64,000 nucleotides of DNA from Fibrisoma montanum (GCF_003583365.1 NZ_QXED01000003.1:434001-498000); one strand, 5' to 3'. Counted from the first letter of the stretch, positions 34,381 to 43,947 are shown. Translations and numbers: made by a program. The notes: generated from the letters alone by a model not told the origin.

Positions 34381-35256
34381 TCATGCCCGTACCTGGCTTG
34401 CGCCCATTAATTCAGATAGGTACTGCGCTACTCCCTTCGGCGACCGGCCCAGCAAGGTGGCCAGCGTATCACTGGCTTTTTCCAGCCGATGCTGTTTCAG
34501 GGCCTCCGACATACCAACCATCGCTGCTATTACAAACTCGGGCAGACCAGCTTTCTGCAGCCCTTCCTCTAGCGAAGCCGCCGGGATATCAACGTACGTG
34601 ATTGGTTCGCCAAGCTGCTGACTTACTAAGACTGCGATGTCGGTAAAGCTGTGCGATTCGCCACTGTTAATGTCATACGCCTGATTGTGGTGACCGGCTG
34701 TAGTTAAGACGATGGCCAGCGCTTCGGCGATGTCGTCGCGGCCCGCGAACACCAGCCGACCCTGCCCGGCCGGAAAGTAAATCGCTTTATTTTCGGCTGG
34801 ATTGCCGACCAGCAAGGGCAACGTTTCCAGATACCAGCCGTTGCGGAAAAACGTATAAGTCAACCCAGAGTCGATGATATACTGCTCGGTATCCGCATGA
34901 ATAGCCGCAAACGTAAACGGCGATGCGGGGTCGGGGTCCAGAATACTCGTATAAACAATATGTCTGGCTCCTGCCTGTCGGGCAGCATCAACGGCCGTAC
35001 GGTGCTGTCGGGTACGTACCTCATTCGGGGCGTCGCCCGAAATAATCAACACCGTTTCGGCCCCCTGAAACGCCCGGACCAAACTGCTGAGATCGTTGAA
35101 ATCGCCGTGGCGTACCGACACCCCTTTTTCGGCAAGCTCAGTAGCCTTCTCCGGCTCCCGAACACTAACAATTAACTGGTCAGGGTCAACTCGTTTCAGT
35201 AGTTCCAGCGCCGTTGCCCGGCCCAGATGCCCATTACCGCCTGTGATCGCAATCAT
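34381..35256 (-). CDS. NAD(P)H-binding oxidoreductase (QorB/YtfG-like)
   Basis: A 291-residue NmrA/atypical short-chain dehydrogenase. ATG 35256 gives MIAITGGNGHLGRATALELL with the Rossmann GGNGHLG; a longer frame adds 8 residues within the promoter. Other features: VSVREPEKA, HGDFNDLSSL, VYTSILDPDPASPF, TFFRNGWYLETLP and INSGESHSFTDIA. This matches the QorB/YtfG type of NADPH:quinone oxidoreductases. Its divergent partner is an HxlR regulator, the same pairing as qorB-ytfH in E. coli, so control by that regulator is likely. Role inferred: detoxifying quinones or other electrophiles. Confidence 0.86.
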   Translation of the reverse strand: MIAITGGNGHLGRATALELLKRVDPDQLIVSVREPEKATELAEKGVSVRHGDFNDLSSLVRAFQGAETVLIISGDAPNEVRTRQHRTAVDAARQAGARHIVYTSILDPDPASPFTFAAIHADTEQYIIDSGLTYTFFRNGWYLETLPLLVGNPAENKAIYFPAGQGRLVFAGRDDIAEALAIVLTTAGHHNQAYDINSGESHSFTDIAVLVSQQLGEPITYVDIPAASLEEGLQKAGLPEFVIAAMVGMSEALKQHRLEKASDTLATLLGRSPKGVAQYLSELMGASQVRA

Positions 35257-35270
35257 GTTTTTTGTGTTTA

Positions 35271-35327
35271 GTTGAAGCATTAGTTACTTTTAAGAACTCA
35301 ATACTAAAGCGTAACTATTGCTTCAAC
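35271..35327. promoter_or_regulatory. inverted-repeat operator candidate for HxlR regulator
   Basis: Arms 35271-35287 and 35311-35327 are a 17-bp inverted repeat with a single mismatch (GTTGAAGCATTAGTTAC against the complement of GTAACTATTGCTTCAAC), 23-nt spacer, in the 79-bp gap between divergent genes. Each half contains GTAACTA. A dimeric winged-helix regulator bound here could block both genes. Confidence 0.6.
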
Positions 35328-35335
35328 AAGAAGGC

Positions 35336-35797
35336 ATGTCGAACTCACTAAGGCACATGGAAGGAACTATTGTTGACAATCAATCGGAAAAAATTTCGCA
35401 CCGGCTCGAAAAAATTTTCACCCCGGCCCCTCTTCAGGTACCCGGCTGTCCGGTTCGGGACGTACTGGACCGGATTGGCGACAAATGGTCAATCTTGTCT
35501 GTCCTGCACCTGGGTCATTCCGGTAAGCTGCGCTTCAATGAACTGCTGCACCGCATTGACGGTATTTCGCAGCGCATGCTGACGGTGACCCTGCGTGGGC
35601 TGGAACGCGATGGTTTTGTGTCCCGGCGAATCTATGCCGAAGTGCCACCGCGTGTCGAATACGAGCTTACGGCTCTGGGCGTCAGTCTGCTCGATCAGGT
35701 ATTGGGGCTGGCGGTCTGGGCACAGGACAACATGGGCGACATCATAACGTCGCGGGCCGCCCACGCCAATGCAGCTGGCTTTCAGAACCTCCCCTAA
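35336..35797 (+). CDS. HxlR-family (DUF24) transcriptional regulator
   Basis: A 153-residue winged-helix regulator. PGCPVRDVLDRIGDKWSILSVLHLGHSGKLRFNELLHRIDGISQRMLTVTLRGLERDGFVSRRIYAEVPPRVEYELTALG is the full HxlR domain (about 35-120). Cys38 in PGCPV is the conserved position used as a redox or electrophile switch in QorR/HypR-type members. ATG 35336 is supported by an AAGAAGG sequence 5 bp upstream, unusual here; ATG 35357 is an alternative. Divergent from the QorB-like gene with a shared operator, implying a redox-responsive switch for that oxidoreductase. Confidence 0.88.
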   Translation: MSNSLRHMEGTIVDNQSEKISHRLEKIFTPAPLQVPGCPVRDVLDRIGDKWSILSVLHLGHSGKLRFNELLHRIDGISQRMLTVTLRGLERDGFVSRRIYAEVPPRVEYELTALGVSLLDQVLGLAVWAQDNMGDIITSRAAHANAAGFQNLP

Positions 35798-35803
35798 ACA
35801 ATA

Positions 35804-35850
35804 CGGCCGGATCAGGTAACCCCGATCCGGCCGCTGAACGCCTGGCTTTT
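35804..35850. terminator. hairpin between HxlR and RND genes, probable terminator
   Basis: CGGCCGGATC (35804-35813) and complement (35824-35833), 10-nt loop; CTTTTT follows at 35845. Between convergent genes; the T run is offset, so activity is less sure. Confidence 0.5.
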
Positions 35851-35862
35851 TAGAGCAGGTCA

Positions 35863-38800
35863 TTATTTATCAACCATCTGAGGCTGCTCCTGGTGCTTTT
35901 CTTCCGGCTGCTGCGCTTTTTTCCGCAGTTCTTCCAGGCCTTTTTTGCCGTATGCCAGGCGGGTGATCCCCACGTAGAGCACCGGCACTACGAAGATCGC
36001 CAGTGACGTAGCCGCCAGCATTCCGCCCAACACGGTCCGGCCAATGGTGACCCGGGCCACCGCTCCGGCACCACTCGCAATAGCCAGCGGTAAAACGCCG
36101 AGGATAAAAGCCAGCGACGTCATCAGAATTGGGCGTAACCGCAATCGTACGGCTTCGAGGGTTGATTGCAGCAGGTCTTCGCCCCGGTCGACGCGTTCCT
36201 TCGCAAATTCCACGATCAGAATGGCATTCTTGGCGGCCAGACCGATGAGGGTAATCAGGCCGATCTGCGCGTAAATGTTATTGCTCAGGTACGGAAACAG
36301 GATTAGAGCCAGAATGGCCCCCAGGGCACCAATGGGCACCGATAGCAGCACCGAGAACGGCACGGACCAGCTTTCGTAAAGAGCCGCCAGGAATAGAAAG
36401 ACGAAGCCAATGGACAGGGCGAAGATGTAGACCGAACTGTTTCCGGCCCCGATCTCCTCGCGGCTCAGCCCCGAAAAATCATACGAATACCCGGCGGGTA
36501 AAGTCTTTTCGGCTACCTCCCGCAGCGCCTGAATGGCCTGACCGCTGCTGTACCCTTCCCGCGCTCCGCCGTTCAGTTCGACCGACCGGAACAGGTTGAA
36601 GTGAGAAATCAACGGCGCGTTCTCGATCACGGACGTGGTCATGATGGTACTCAGCGGAATCATCTGCCCGGCCTGGTTCCTGACGTAGAAATCCTTCAGG
36701 TCTTCCACATCGGTTCGGTAGGCCGTATCGGCCTGCGCCACCACCCGGAACTTTCGCCCGTAGATGATGAAGTCGTTGACGTACTGGCTACCCAGATACG
36801 TCTGCAGGGTCCGGTACACGTTGCTGACCGACACGCCCAGCTTTTTCGCTTTGTCGCGATCCACTTCAACGCGATACGCCGGACTTTTGGCTGTAAAGTA
36901 CGAGAAGGCGCGTCCAATTTCAGGCCGTTTGTTGGCCTCAGCCAGAAAGTTCTGCACCACACCATCGAACGCTTTTACGTCGTCGTTGGTCTGCCGCTGC
37001 TGAATCTGGAATGTAAAGCCGGAGCTTTGACCCAGCCCCGGAATGGCCGGCGGCTGAATCACCTGCACCCGGGCATCGTAGAGCCCCGACAAGGCCCGTT
37101 GCAGTTTGCCGACCAGCGAGTCGGCCTGCATACCCGATGCGGTCCGCTCCTCCCAGGGTTTCAGCTGAATAAAGATCGTACCGCTGTTCGACTTCGATGC
37201 GAACGTAATGGCGTTCAGGCCCCCCAGCGCCGAGAAGTGGTTTACGTAGGGCTGCTGTTTGAGAATATCCATCATCCGGTTCAGCACCACCAGACTCCGC
37301 GAGGTCGATGCGGCTTCCGGAATTTCGTAGGTTACAATCAAACGCCCTTCATCTTCCGTCGGGATAAAGCCGGTGGGTTTGGCCTGGAACAGGAGCGCTG
37401 TGCCAATGTACACCACCACCAGCCCAACCAGCACCAGCGGAGTGGCTTTGATCAGTCGTCTAACACTGTTAGAATACGACTCGGTAACCCGCCCGAACCA
37501 CTGGTTAAACTTGTAAAAGAAGCGGTTAAGCCCTTTGGCATTCTCATCAATGTGCTGGGGCCGCAGCAGCAGTGTACACAAGGCCGGTGTCAGCGACAGG
37601 GCCACAAAAGCCGAGATCAGCACCGACATGGCGATGGTGATGGCAAACTGCTGATACAACCGCCCGACAATACCGGGAATGAAACCAACCGGAACGAACA
37701 CGGCCGCCAGAATCAAGGCAATGGCGATAACCGGCGCCGATATTTCCCGCATGGCTTCAACGGTTGCGTCCCTCGGCGACATCCCTTTATCGATGTTGGT
37801 CTGTACGGCCTCCACAACCACAATGGCATCGTCCACCACAATACCGATGGCCAGCACGAACCCAAAGAGCGTCAACGTATTGATGGTGAATCCAAGCGGA
37901 ATAAACAGGGCGAACGTACCGATGATGGATACCGGAATGGCCAGCAGCGTAATGAGCGTTGCCCGCCAGCTTTGCAGGAACAGAAACACTACAAGAATTA
38001 CCAGACCAATGGCTTCCAGCAGGGTTTCGATTACTTCGCCGATAGACACCTGAATAACCGATACGGACTCGAATGGCACGACGTATTCGACATCCTTCGG
38101 GAACGTTTTCTTGAGTTCATCCATCGCTGAGTACACCCCCTTGGCCGTTTCCAGCGCGTTACTACCCGGCAGCTGGTACACGAGCAGGTAGGCAGCCCGG
38201 TTCCCATCCACGAACGAGTTGCTCGCGTATGAGAACTTACCCAGTTGCACCCGCGCTACGTCTTTAAGGTATACCAACGCCCCTTTTGAGGGGTCACTGC
38301 GGACGATGATGTCGTTGAATTCGCTTTCCTTGCTGAGTCGGCTGTTGGTAAAAACGGTGTATTCAAACGCCTGCGACGACGGCTGCGGAGGGCCACCCAC
38401 CGATCCGCCCGCTACCTGCAGGTTCTGCTCCTGCAAAGCCGCGATCACCTCATCGGAGGTCATGCCGAGCTGCGCCAGCCGGTCGGGTTTCAGCCAGATC
38501 CGCATACTGAAATCATCGGCCCGGCTGAAAATATCCCCTACGCCATCGACCCGCAGCAACGCATCGCGGATGTAGATGTTGGCGTAGTTGTCCAGAAACG
38601 ATACGTTGTGGGTGCCCTTCGGCGAATAGATGGCCACCAGCATGAAGAGCGACGGGTTCCGTTTCCGCACCGTTACGCCCAGCCGGTTCACTTCTTCTGG
38701 CAACTGCGGCTCGGCAATCCCCACGCGGTTCTGTACGTCCAGCGCGGCAATGTTCACGTCCGTTCCAACATCGAACGTAACGTTCATGCTCATCCGCCCG

Positions 38801-39057
38801 TCGTTGGTCGCGTTGGTCTGCACGTAGCTCATACCGGGCGTACCATTCACCTGCGTTTCAATGGGTGTGGCCACCGTCTGCTCCACCGTTTGCGCATCGG
38901 CGCCCGTATACGTACCCGTTACCTGCACAACGGGGGGCGTAATGTCGGGGTACTGACTAACCGGAAGTCCCAGAATGGCCAGTATTCCAAGCGCTACAAT
39001 CACTACCGAAACCACAATCGCGGTTACCGGCCGTTTGATGAATATTTCTGCGAACAT
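35863..39057 (-). CDS. RND efflux permease (HAE1/AcrB-like)
   Basis: Inner-membrane proton/drug antiporter of a tripartite pump. ATG 39057 gives MFAEIFIKRPVTAIVVSVVIVALG, the canonical RND N-terminus; the open frame further upstream is repeat-derived. The 1064-residue protein has two RND halves, each a TM plus large periplasmic loop and a bundle of TMs. PDITPPVVQVTGTYTGADAQTVEQTVATPIE begins the first porter domain. GIVVDDAIVVVEAV in TM4 carries the Asp-Asp proton relay. GAREGYSSGQAIQ and LIGLAAKNAILIVEFAKE mark the second half. Last gene of the tolC-mfp-RND operon. Drug spectrum cannot be told. Confidence 0.94.
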   Translation of the reverse strand: MFAEIFIKRPVTAIVVSVVIVALGILAILGLPVSQYPDITPPVVQVTGTYTGADAQTVEQTVATPIETQVNGTPGMSYVQTNATNDGRMSMNVTFDVGTDVNIAALDVQNRVGIAEPQLPEEVNRLGVTVRKRNPSLFMLVAIYSPKGTHNVSFLDNYANIYIRDALLRVDGVGDIFSRADDFSMRIWLKPDRLAQLGMTSDEVIAALQEQNLQVAGGSVGGPPQPSSQAFEYTVFTNSRLSKESEFNDIIVRSDPSKGALVYLKDVARVQLGKFSYASNSFVDGNRAAYLLVYQLPGSNALETAKGVYSAMDELKKTFPKDVEYVVPFESVSVIQVSIGEVIETLLEAIGLVILVVFLFLQSWRATLITLLAIPVSIIGTFALFIPLGFTINTLTLFGFVLAIGIVVDDAIVVVEAVQTNIDKGMSPRDATVEAMREISAPVIAIALILAAVFVPVGFIPGIVGRLYQQFAITIAMSVLISAFVALSLTPALCTLLLRPQHIDENAKGLNRFFYKFNQWFGRVTESYSNSVRRLIKATPLVLVGLVVVYIGTALLFQAKPTGFIPTEDEGRLIVTYEIPEAASTSRSLVVLNRMMDILKQQPYVNHFSALGGLNAITFASKSNSGTIFIQLKPWEERTASGMQADSLVGKLQRALSGLYDARVQVIQPPAIPGLGQSSGFTFQIQQRQTNDDVKAFDGVVQNFLAEANKRPEIGRAFSYFTAKSPAYRVEVDRDKAKKLGVSVSNVYRTLQTYLGSQYVNDFIIYGRKFRVVAQADTAYRTDVEDLKDFYVRNQAGQMIPLSTIMTTSVIENAPLISHFNLFRSVELNGGAREGYSSGQAIQALREVAEKTLPAGYSYDFSGLSREEIGAGNSSVYIFALSIGFVFLFLAALYESWSVPFSVLLSVPIGALGAILALILFPYLSNNIYAQIGLITLIGLAAKNAILIVEFAKERVDRGEDLLQSTLEAVRLRLRPILMTSLAFILGVLPLAIASGAGAVARVTIGRTVLGGMLAATSLAIFVVPVLYVGITRLAYGKKGLEELRKKAQQPEEKHQEQPQMVDK

Positions 39058-39163
39058 AGGTTTAAAAATAGAGAGGAAAGAAGGAAGGTGAAGCGGATGA
39101 AAGAGAGCCGAATGGGCTAACCCTCTCCTCCCTTTCATCCCCCTCCTTCCTCTTCTCCTTTGT
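39058..39163. repeat. polypurine/polypyrimidine hairpin element C
   Basis: On plus, a purine-rich arm 39070-39104 (GGAAAGAAGGAAGG, GGATGAAAGAGAG) faces a pyrimidine-rich arm 39119-39161 whose complement also contains GGATGAAAGGGAGG. The tip is AGCCGAATGGGCT. On the operon mRNA it lies between the adaptor stop codon (2 nt away) and the permease start. Confidence 0.75.
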
Positions 39164-40333
39164 TTATTTTACTGACGCCGTTTGTTTGCCGGCCGGCTGT
39201 TGCTGCGCACCGGCCTGACCCGGCGGATTTACCTGGACCACTGACCCTTCCCGGACCTTCTGCGTTCCCTCCGTAACAACCACCTCACCTTCGTTCAGTC
39301 CGTTTTTTACAATCACCTTATCGTTGATGCGGGCGCCCAGCGTTACTTTCTTCTGGGTTACTTTACTACTGTCGCCCACTACGTATACAAAGTATTCGCT
39401 CATCTGCTCCGTAACGGCCTGGTACGGGATCAGCAACTGGGGCGCGTCGGTGCTGTTTTTCACCAACACATTCCCGTTCAGACCTGCCTTCAGCTGCCCA
39501 TCGGGATTCGGGAAGCCCAGCCGGATCCGGATGGTCCCCGTTTGCGGATCAACGGCCCGGTCGATGGTCAGAATCCGACCCGTGTACCCGTACCGAGTGC
39601 CGCTCGGCAGCATCAGCACGAACAGTGAATCGCGGGCCGACGGCTGCTGGCGCTGCAACTGGGCGAACCGCTGAATCTCGGTTTCGTCGATCGCAATGTC
39701 CACCGCGATCGGGTTGTCCGCCGAAATTGTATTCAACAGCGTTTGTCCGGGCGTTACGGCCGCGCCGAGCCGCACCTGTGAGATACCGATGGTTCCTTCG
39801 AAGGGCGCGTAGATCGTTGCGTACTCCAGGCTCGTCTGCACCTGCCGGACATTTGCCTGGGCCGCGGCCACCTGCTGTTCCGCCGATGCCAGCGTAGCCT
39901 GGGCGTTGTCGACCAGCTGCCGGGCTACGGCATCCTGCTGGGCCAGCGTATTGTAGCGTTCCGCGTCTTTCTGCGCCCGAACCAGGTTCGCTTTGGCGGC
40001 ATTCAGATTCGCAATGGCCTGATCATAGCTGGCGCGATACTGCTGCTGATCAATGGTGTACAGTTTTTGTCCCTTCCGGACCCGCCTGCCTTCCTGAAAG
40101 AAAACCCCCGTGATGTAGCCCGACACCTGCGGCCGCAGTTCAACTTCGGTCACGGCCGTCACCGACGCCGGATAGGTATCGTAGTAGGTCGCGCTGCTTC
40201 TGGTCGCTTTTACGGCCGTAACGGGCGTTGGCGGGGGCGGCCCCTGCCGCTGCTGTTCCGATGTATTGCCACCACAACCCAACACGAACAGTGCGCCGAG
40301 GAGGATAAACGCTTGCTTATAATATGCACTCAT
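39164..40333 (-). CDS. efflux periplasmic adaptor (membrane fusion protein)
   Basis: Links the RND permease to the outer-membrane channel. A 389-residue lipoprotein (signal ILLGALFVLGC, Cys about 20) with the HlyD/AcrA layout: first beta strand, lipoyl half VELRPQVSGYITGVFFQEGRRVRKGQKLYTID (about 66-97), a coiled hairpin of Ala/Gln-rich helices (about 100-170), the second lipoyl half YATIYAPFEGTIG, a beta barrel, and the membrane-proximal domain (VILKNGLNEGEVVVTEGTQKVREGSVVQV-type end). Gap to tolC 44 bp; gap to the permease gene is filled by element C. Confidence 0.92.
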   Translation of the reverse strand: MSAYYKQAFILLGALFVLGCGGNTSEQQRQGPPPPTPVTAVKATRSSATYYDTYPASVTAVTEVELRPQVSGYITGVFFQEGRRVRKGQKLYTIDQQQYRASYDQAIANLNAAKANLVRAQKDAERYNTLAQQDAVARQLVDNAQATLASAEQQVAAAQANVRQVQTSLEYATIYAPFEGTIGISQVRLGAAVTPGQTLLNTISADNPIAVDIAIDETEIQRFAQLQRQQPSARDSLFVLMLPSGTRYGYTGRILTIDRAVDPQTGTIRIRLGFPNPDGQLKAGLNGNVLVKNSTDAPQLLIPYQAVTEQMSEYFVYVVGDSSKVTQKKVTLGARINDKVIVKNGLNEGEVVVTEGTQKVREGSVVQVNPPGQAGAQQQPAGKQTASVK

Positions 40334-40377
40334 ATAATTGATCTAGTCGATGTCGTATGCTACTCGGATTCCTCCGC

Positions 40378-41718
40378 TCAGAACTGTATGGTACCCAGTG
40401 ACCGCTGTACATCCAGTTTGCTCGACAGCACCTGAAACAGGGCGTTGTAAAGCGCCAGTCGCGCCGTTCGCAGGTCAGCTTCGGCAACGATCACATCCAG
40501 GTACGCTTTGATACCTGACCGATACTGCAGGCTGATGATGCGGTAGACATCCTGAGCCAGAACCAGGTTTTCACGCAGCGCGTTGTAATTGGCCAGATTC
40601 CCTTTATAATTGGCCAGCGCCTGAGCGTACTCGGCATCCACGGCACTGGTGAGAGCCGCCAGGTCCCACTGTAAGCGCCTGACCTGCAATTCGGCAATCT
40701 TTATCTGCTGCACGCGTCGCCCTCCCTGAAAGATAGGCACCCCCAGCGTCAGGGCGATCAGTGAATTAGGAAAACTTTGCGAGTAGAGTTGAGGAAATAC
40801 GTTGTTCTGGTACAGAAAATTATAGTTTGCGTTGGCCGCAACCGTCGGCAGGTACGCCTGTTTGTTATACCGGACGTTGGCGTCGAGCAACTGCCCCTGC
40901 GTACGTAATAACTGGTACTCGATCCGGTTCTGCGGATTTACGAGCTGGCTGGTGTCCAGTGCCACTTCGCTGGCGACCTGAAGGGTATCGTACGTTACGG
41001 CCAACGGGTTGTTGGGCGGATACCCCATTAACTGTTTCAGGATCTGATATTTGGCCCCGACCAGATCGCGGTACTGCTTCAGCTGGGCCCGGGTATTGTT
41101 CAACGCGATCGTTGCCCGCTGGACGTCGGTTTTGTCAACAATGCCGCTCTGGTACTGGTTGTTGGCATCCTGCAGGCTCCGTTGCAGCCGATTGATGTCC
41201 TGATCCAGAATCTCGACCTGTCGCTGGGTAAGCACCAGGTCGTAGAAAGCCCTGCTTACGTTAACGACTACGTCGATCTTGTTGCTCACCGTTGTCTGAT
41301 TGGCCTGCGCCCGGTAGGCGTCGGCGGTTCGGTTGGCCAGCAGCAGATCCCGGTTGAAAATATTCTGCGTCATTGAAAACGAAAACGCCGATGTGTTTTT
41401 CGCCCCCAGCTGCACTGGTCGCCGTTCGCCCGTTGCCTGGTCGGGAATAAGCGTTACGGGTAGCCGCAGAAAATGCTGAATGTTGTAGGAAAACCCGATC
41501 TGCGGATACCAGGCCGCGAGGGCACTTCGTACGTTCCGGTCGGTGATTTCCTGATCGATCAGCGTTTGCCGGACAATCGGCTGGTTTTGAAGCGCGTACT
41601 GGATGCAGTCAGTGAGATAAGCCGGTTCCGTCAGGCTGGGGGCTGTCGGTTGTGCAGAGGTTACAGTTGATAATGTCCAGACAAGGCAAAACAACAAAAC
41701 AAACAAACAATATTTCAT
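40378..41718 (-). CDS. TolC-family outer-membrane efflux protein
   Basis: Outer-membrane exit duct of the tripartite pump. ATG 41718 gives signal peptide MKYCLFVLLFCLVWTLSTVTSAQ. The mature part has two OEP repeats with long coiled coils: LTDCIQYALQNQPIVRQTLIDQEITDRNVRSALAAWYPQIGFSYNI, NRDLLLANRTADAYRAQANQTTV, ILDQDINRLQRSLQDANNQYQSGIVDKTDVQRATIALNNTRAQLKQY, and the matching second half. 446 residues, typical. First gene of the operon; the upstream 300 nt hold its promoter. Confidence 0.92.
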   Translation of the reverse strand: MKYCLFVLLFCLVWTLSTVTSAQPTAPSLTEPAYLTDCIQYALQNQPIVRQTLIDQEITDRNVRSALAAWYPQIGFSYNIQHFLRLPVTLIPDQATGERRPVQLGAKNTSAFSFSMTQNIFNRDLLLANRTADAYRAQANQTTVSNKIDVVVNVSRAFYDLVLTQRQVEILDQDINRLQRSLQDANNQYQSGIVDKTDVQRATIALNNTRAQLKQYRDLVGAKYQILKQLMGYPPNNPLAVTYDTLQVASEVALDTSQLVNPQNRIEYQLLRTQGQLLDANVRYNKQAYLPTVAANANYNFLYQNNVFPQLYSQSFPNSLIALTLGVPIFQGGRRVQQIKIAELQVRRLQWDLAALTSAVDAEYAQALANYKGNLANYNALRENLVLAQDVYRIISLQYRSGIKAYLDVIVAEADLRTARLALYNALFQVLSSKLDVQRSLGTIQF

Positions 41719-42120
41719 AGTGTAAGTAGGGCTGCCAATAAACCCCGTCAATACGATAGCACGTTATAGCCGATCGATGCGGCTAAACGGTATGCACGAA
41801 GTACAAACCACATAACCTTGCCTGTTTGTTCACTTTGCCAATTAAAATGTTGCAACACGGAACTTTTAATGGACAACAGGCTAAATAACTTAAAATCAAC
41901 GCATTGAGCAATTTTACTTAAGCATACGCCGACAAACCGTCTGTCAGACTGACCGGTTGACCGTTTTTATGGCACCGTTAAAAATCCAAAATCTGATTAA
42001 ATGTACTCCTCAAAAAATTTTTGTCTGATTTTGATACAATAGCCATCCGTGAGCAGATACCGTACCCGGCCGGCCTCACACGTACCGGAGACCGGCTCCG
42101 ACCCGAACTCTGGCTTCCTA
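41719..42120. other. 402-bp intergenic region upstream of tolC and glnS
   Basis: Contains the control region of two divergent operons. The open frame reading from 42021 into glnS is an N-terminal overrun, not a gene. It is AT-rich from about 41850 to 42045. No regulator gene and no strong inverted repeat are seen, so local control of the efflux operon is not evident. Confidence 0.4.
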
Positions 42121-42152
42121 TTTGTCAAAACCGTGCAATCGCCGTAATTTCG
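42121..42152 (+). promoter_or_regulatory. glnS promoter
   Basis: TTTG (42121-42124), 20 nt, TAATTTCG (42145-42152), one mismatch to consensus. It lies 28 nt before ATG 42180, which supports that start and rules out the longer reading frame. Confidence 0.6.
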
Positions 42153-42179
42153 GGGCTTTACCAAGTACAACCTGGCCGT

Positions 42180-43898
42180 ATGACTGACGCACCCAAAGAA
42201 TCAAGTGAACGTTCGCTGAACTTCATTGAACAAATTGTTGAAGACGATCTTGCCAACGGCAAAAACGGGGGCCGGGTCCATACGCGGTTTCCACCCGAAC
42301 CGAACGGCTACCTGCACATTGGCCATGCCAAGTCCATATGCCTGAATTTTGGGCTGGCCGACGAATACGGGGGCAAAACCAACCTTCGCTTCGACGATAC
42401 CAACCCAACGACCGAAGATACCGAGTACGTTGAGTCGATCAAGGCCGACGTGCGCTGGCTGGGTTTTGACTGGGAACAGGAACTGTATGCGTCCGACTAC
42501 TTCGACCAGCTCTACGCGTTTGCCGAAACGCTGATTCAGAAAGGGCTGGCTTACGTGGATGACTCGACCGCCGAAGAGATTGCCGCCCAGAAAGGAACGC
42601 CGACAGAACCGGGAACCAACAGCCCATACCGCGACCGGAGCATTGACGAAAACCTCGATCTGTTCCGTCGGATGAAAGCCGGCGAGTTTCCCGACGGTGC
42701 CAAAGTACTGCGGGCCAAAATTGACATGACCTCGCCGAATATGCACTTCCGCGACCCGATCATGTACCGGATTAAGCACGCGCATCACCACCGGACGGGC
42801 GATACGTGGTGCATTTACCCGATGTACGACTTCGCGCACGGCCAATCCGATTCAATTGAAAACATCACCCATTCCCTCTGTACGCTGGAATTTGTCGTTC
42901 ACCGGCCGCTTTATGAGTGGTTTATTGACAAACTGGACATCTTCCCCTCGCGGCAGATCGAGTTTGCCCGCCTGAACCTGACCTATACCGTCATGAGTAA
43001 GCGGAAGCTGCTTCAGCTCGTGAACGAAGGGCACGTGAAGGGCTGGGACGATCCGCGGATGCCAACCATCTCGGGCCTGCGCCGGCGCGGCTACACCCCG
43101 GCCAGCATTCGCGACTTCTGCGACCGGATTGGCGTGGCCCGGCGCGAAAACCTGATCGATGTGGGTTTGCTGGAGTTCTGCATCCGCGAGGAGCTTAACA
43201 AAACTACCGACCGCGTCATGGCCGTAATCGACGAAAAGCCCTTGAAGGTTGTGCTGACAAACTACCCCGAAGGCCAGACGGAGATCATGAAGATCGAAAA
43301 TAACCCCGAAGATGAGTACGTGACTGAACGCGACGTACCGTTTAGCCGCGAGGTGTATATCGAGCGGGATGACTTCATGGAAAATCCGCCGAAGAAATAC
43401 TTCCGGCTGTTTCCGGGCGGCATGGTTCGGCTCAAGGGAGCTTACATCATCAAATGCGAGGAGGTTGTGAAGGACGATGCCGGCGAAATCATTGAACTGC
43501 GGTGCACGTACATCCCCGAAAGCCGGTCCGGCTCTGATACGTCGGGCATCAACGTAAAAGGAACGATTCACTGGGTATCGGTGCCCCACGCGGTTGAAGC
43601 CGAGGTCCGGCTGTACGACCGGCTGTTTACAGTCGAGGACCCGTCGAATGAAGAAGTGGAAGGCCGCCCCGTCGATTTTAAAGAGTTCATTAACCCGAAT
43701 TCGCTGCAGGTTGTGCGGGCGTTCGTGGAGCCGAGCCTGGCTCATGCGCAGCCGGGCAATGCACTGCACGGTGGCCGCTTCCAGTTCATGCGTAAAGGGT
43801 ATTTCTGCGTCGATCCGGATTCAACGGAGGGCAAACTGGTGTTTAACCGGACCGTGACGTTGAAAGATACGTGGGCGAAGGAAGTGAAGAAAGGGTAA
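42180..43898 (+). CDS. glnS: glutaminyl-tRNA synthetase
   Basis: Charges tRNA-Gln directly. The 572-residue class I enzyme has the HIGH motif in [16 protein letters not shown] (about 38-53) and [26 protein letters not shown]. The KMSKS equivalent is VMSKRKL (about 271-277). The two GlnRS-type beta-barrel anticodon domains follow ([54 protein letters not shown]). The GlnRS-specific HLCTLE-like segment ([21 protein letters not shown]) distinguishes it from GluRS. ATG 42180 chosen from the promoter position; an extra 53-codon overrun upstream is not typical of the family. Followed by a clear terminator. Confidence 0.95.
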   Translation: MTDAPKESSERSLNFIEQIVEDDLANGKNGGRVHTRFPPEPNGYLHIGHAKSICLNFGLADEYGGKTNLRFDDTNPTTEDTEYVESIKADVRWLGFDWEQELYASDYFDQLYAFAETLIQKGLAYVDDSTAEEIAAQKGTPTEPGTNSPYRDRSIDENLDLFRRMKAGEFPDGAKVLRAKIDMTSPNMHFRDPIMYRIKHAHHHRTGDTWCIYPMYDFAHGQSDSIENITHSLCTLEFVVHRPLYEWFIDKLDIFPSRQIEFARLNLTYTVMSKRKLLQLVNEGHVKGWDDPRMPTISGLRRRGYTPASIRDFCDRIGVARRENLIDVGLLEFCIREELNKTTDRVMAVIDEKPLKVVLTNYPEGQTEIMKIENNPEDEYVTERDVPFSREVYIERDDFMENPPKKYFRLFPGGMVRLKGAYIIKCEEVVKDDAGEIIELRCTYIPESRSGSDTSGINVKGTIHWVSVPHAVEAEVRLYDRLFTVEDPSNEEVEGRPVDFKEFINPNSLQVVRAFVEPSLAHAQPGNALHGGRFQFMRKGYFCVDPDSTEGKLVFNRTVTLKDTWAKEVKKG

Positions 43899-43912
43899 GC
43901 TTTTGCAATGGT

Positions 43913-43947
43913 AAGCGGCTCAGAAGTTTACTTTTGAGCCGCTTTAT
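43913..43947 (+). terminator. glnS terminator
   Basis: AAGCGGCTCA (43913-43922) with complement 43935-43944, 12-nt loop, TTTATT tail. Confidence 0.85.

Noticed and set aside
34381-35797. Control of the neighbouring RND efflux operon by the HxlR gene
   Set aside because: The inverted-repeat operator is only in the qorB-like/hxlR gap; nothing similar is seen upstream of tolC (41719-42020).
36601-38130. Long (509-codon) open frame antisense to the RND permease
   Set aside because: Shadow of a well-conserved gene; its composition (His/Arg/Gln-rich) is that of a reverse-strand reading and it has no start context or homologous pattern.
42021-42179. N-terminal extension of glnS by 53 codons
   Set aside because: A good promoter at 42121-42152 lies inside it, so the transcript starts downstream; ATG 42180 gives the usual GlnRS N-terminus.
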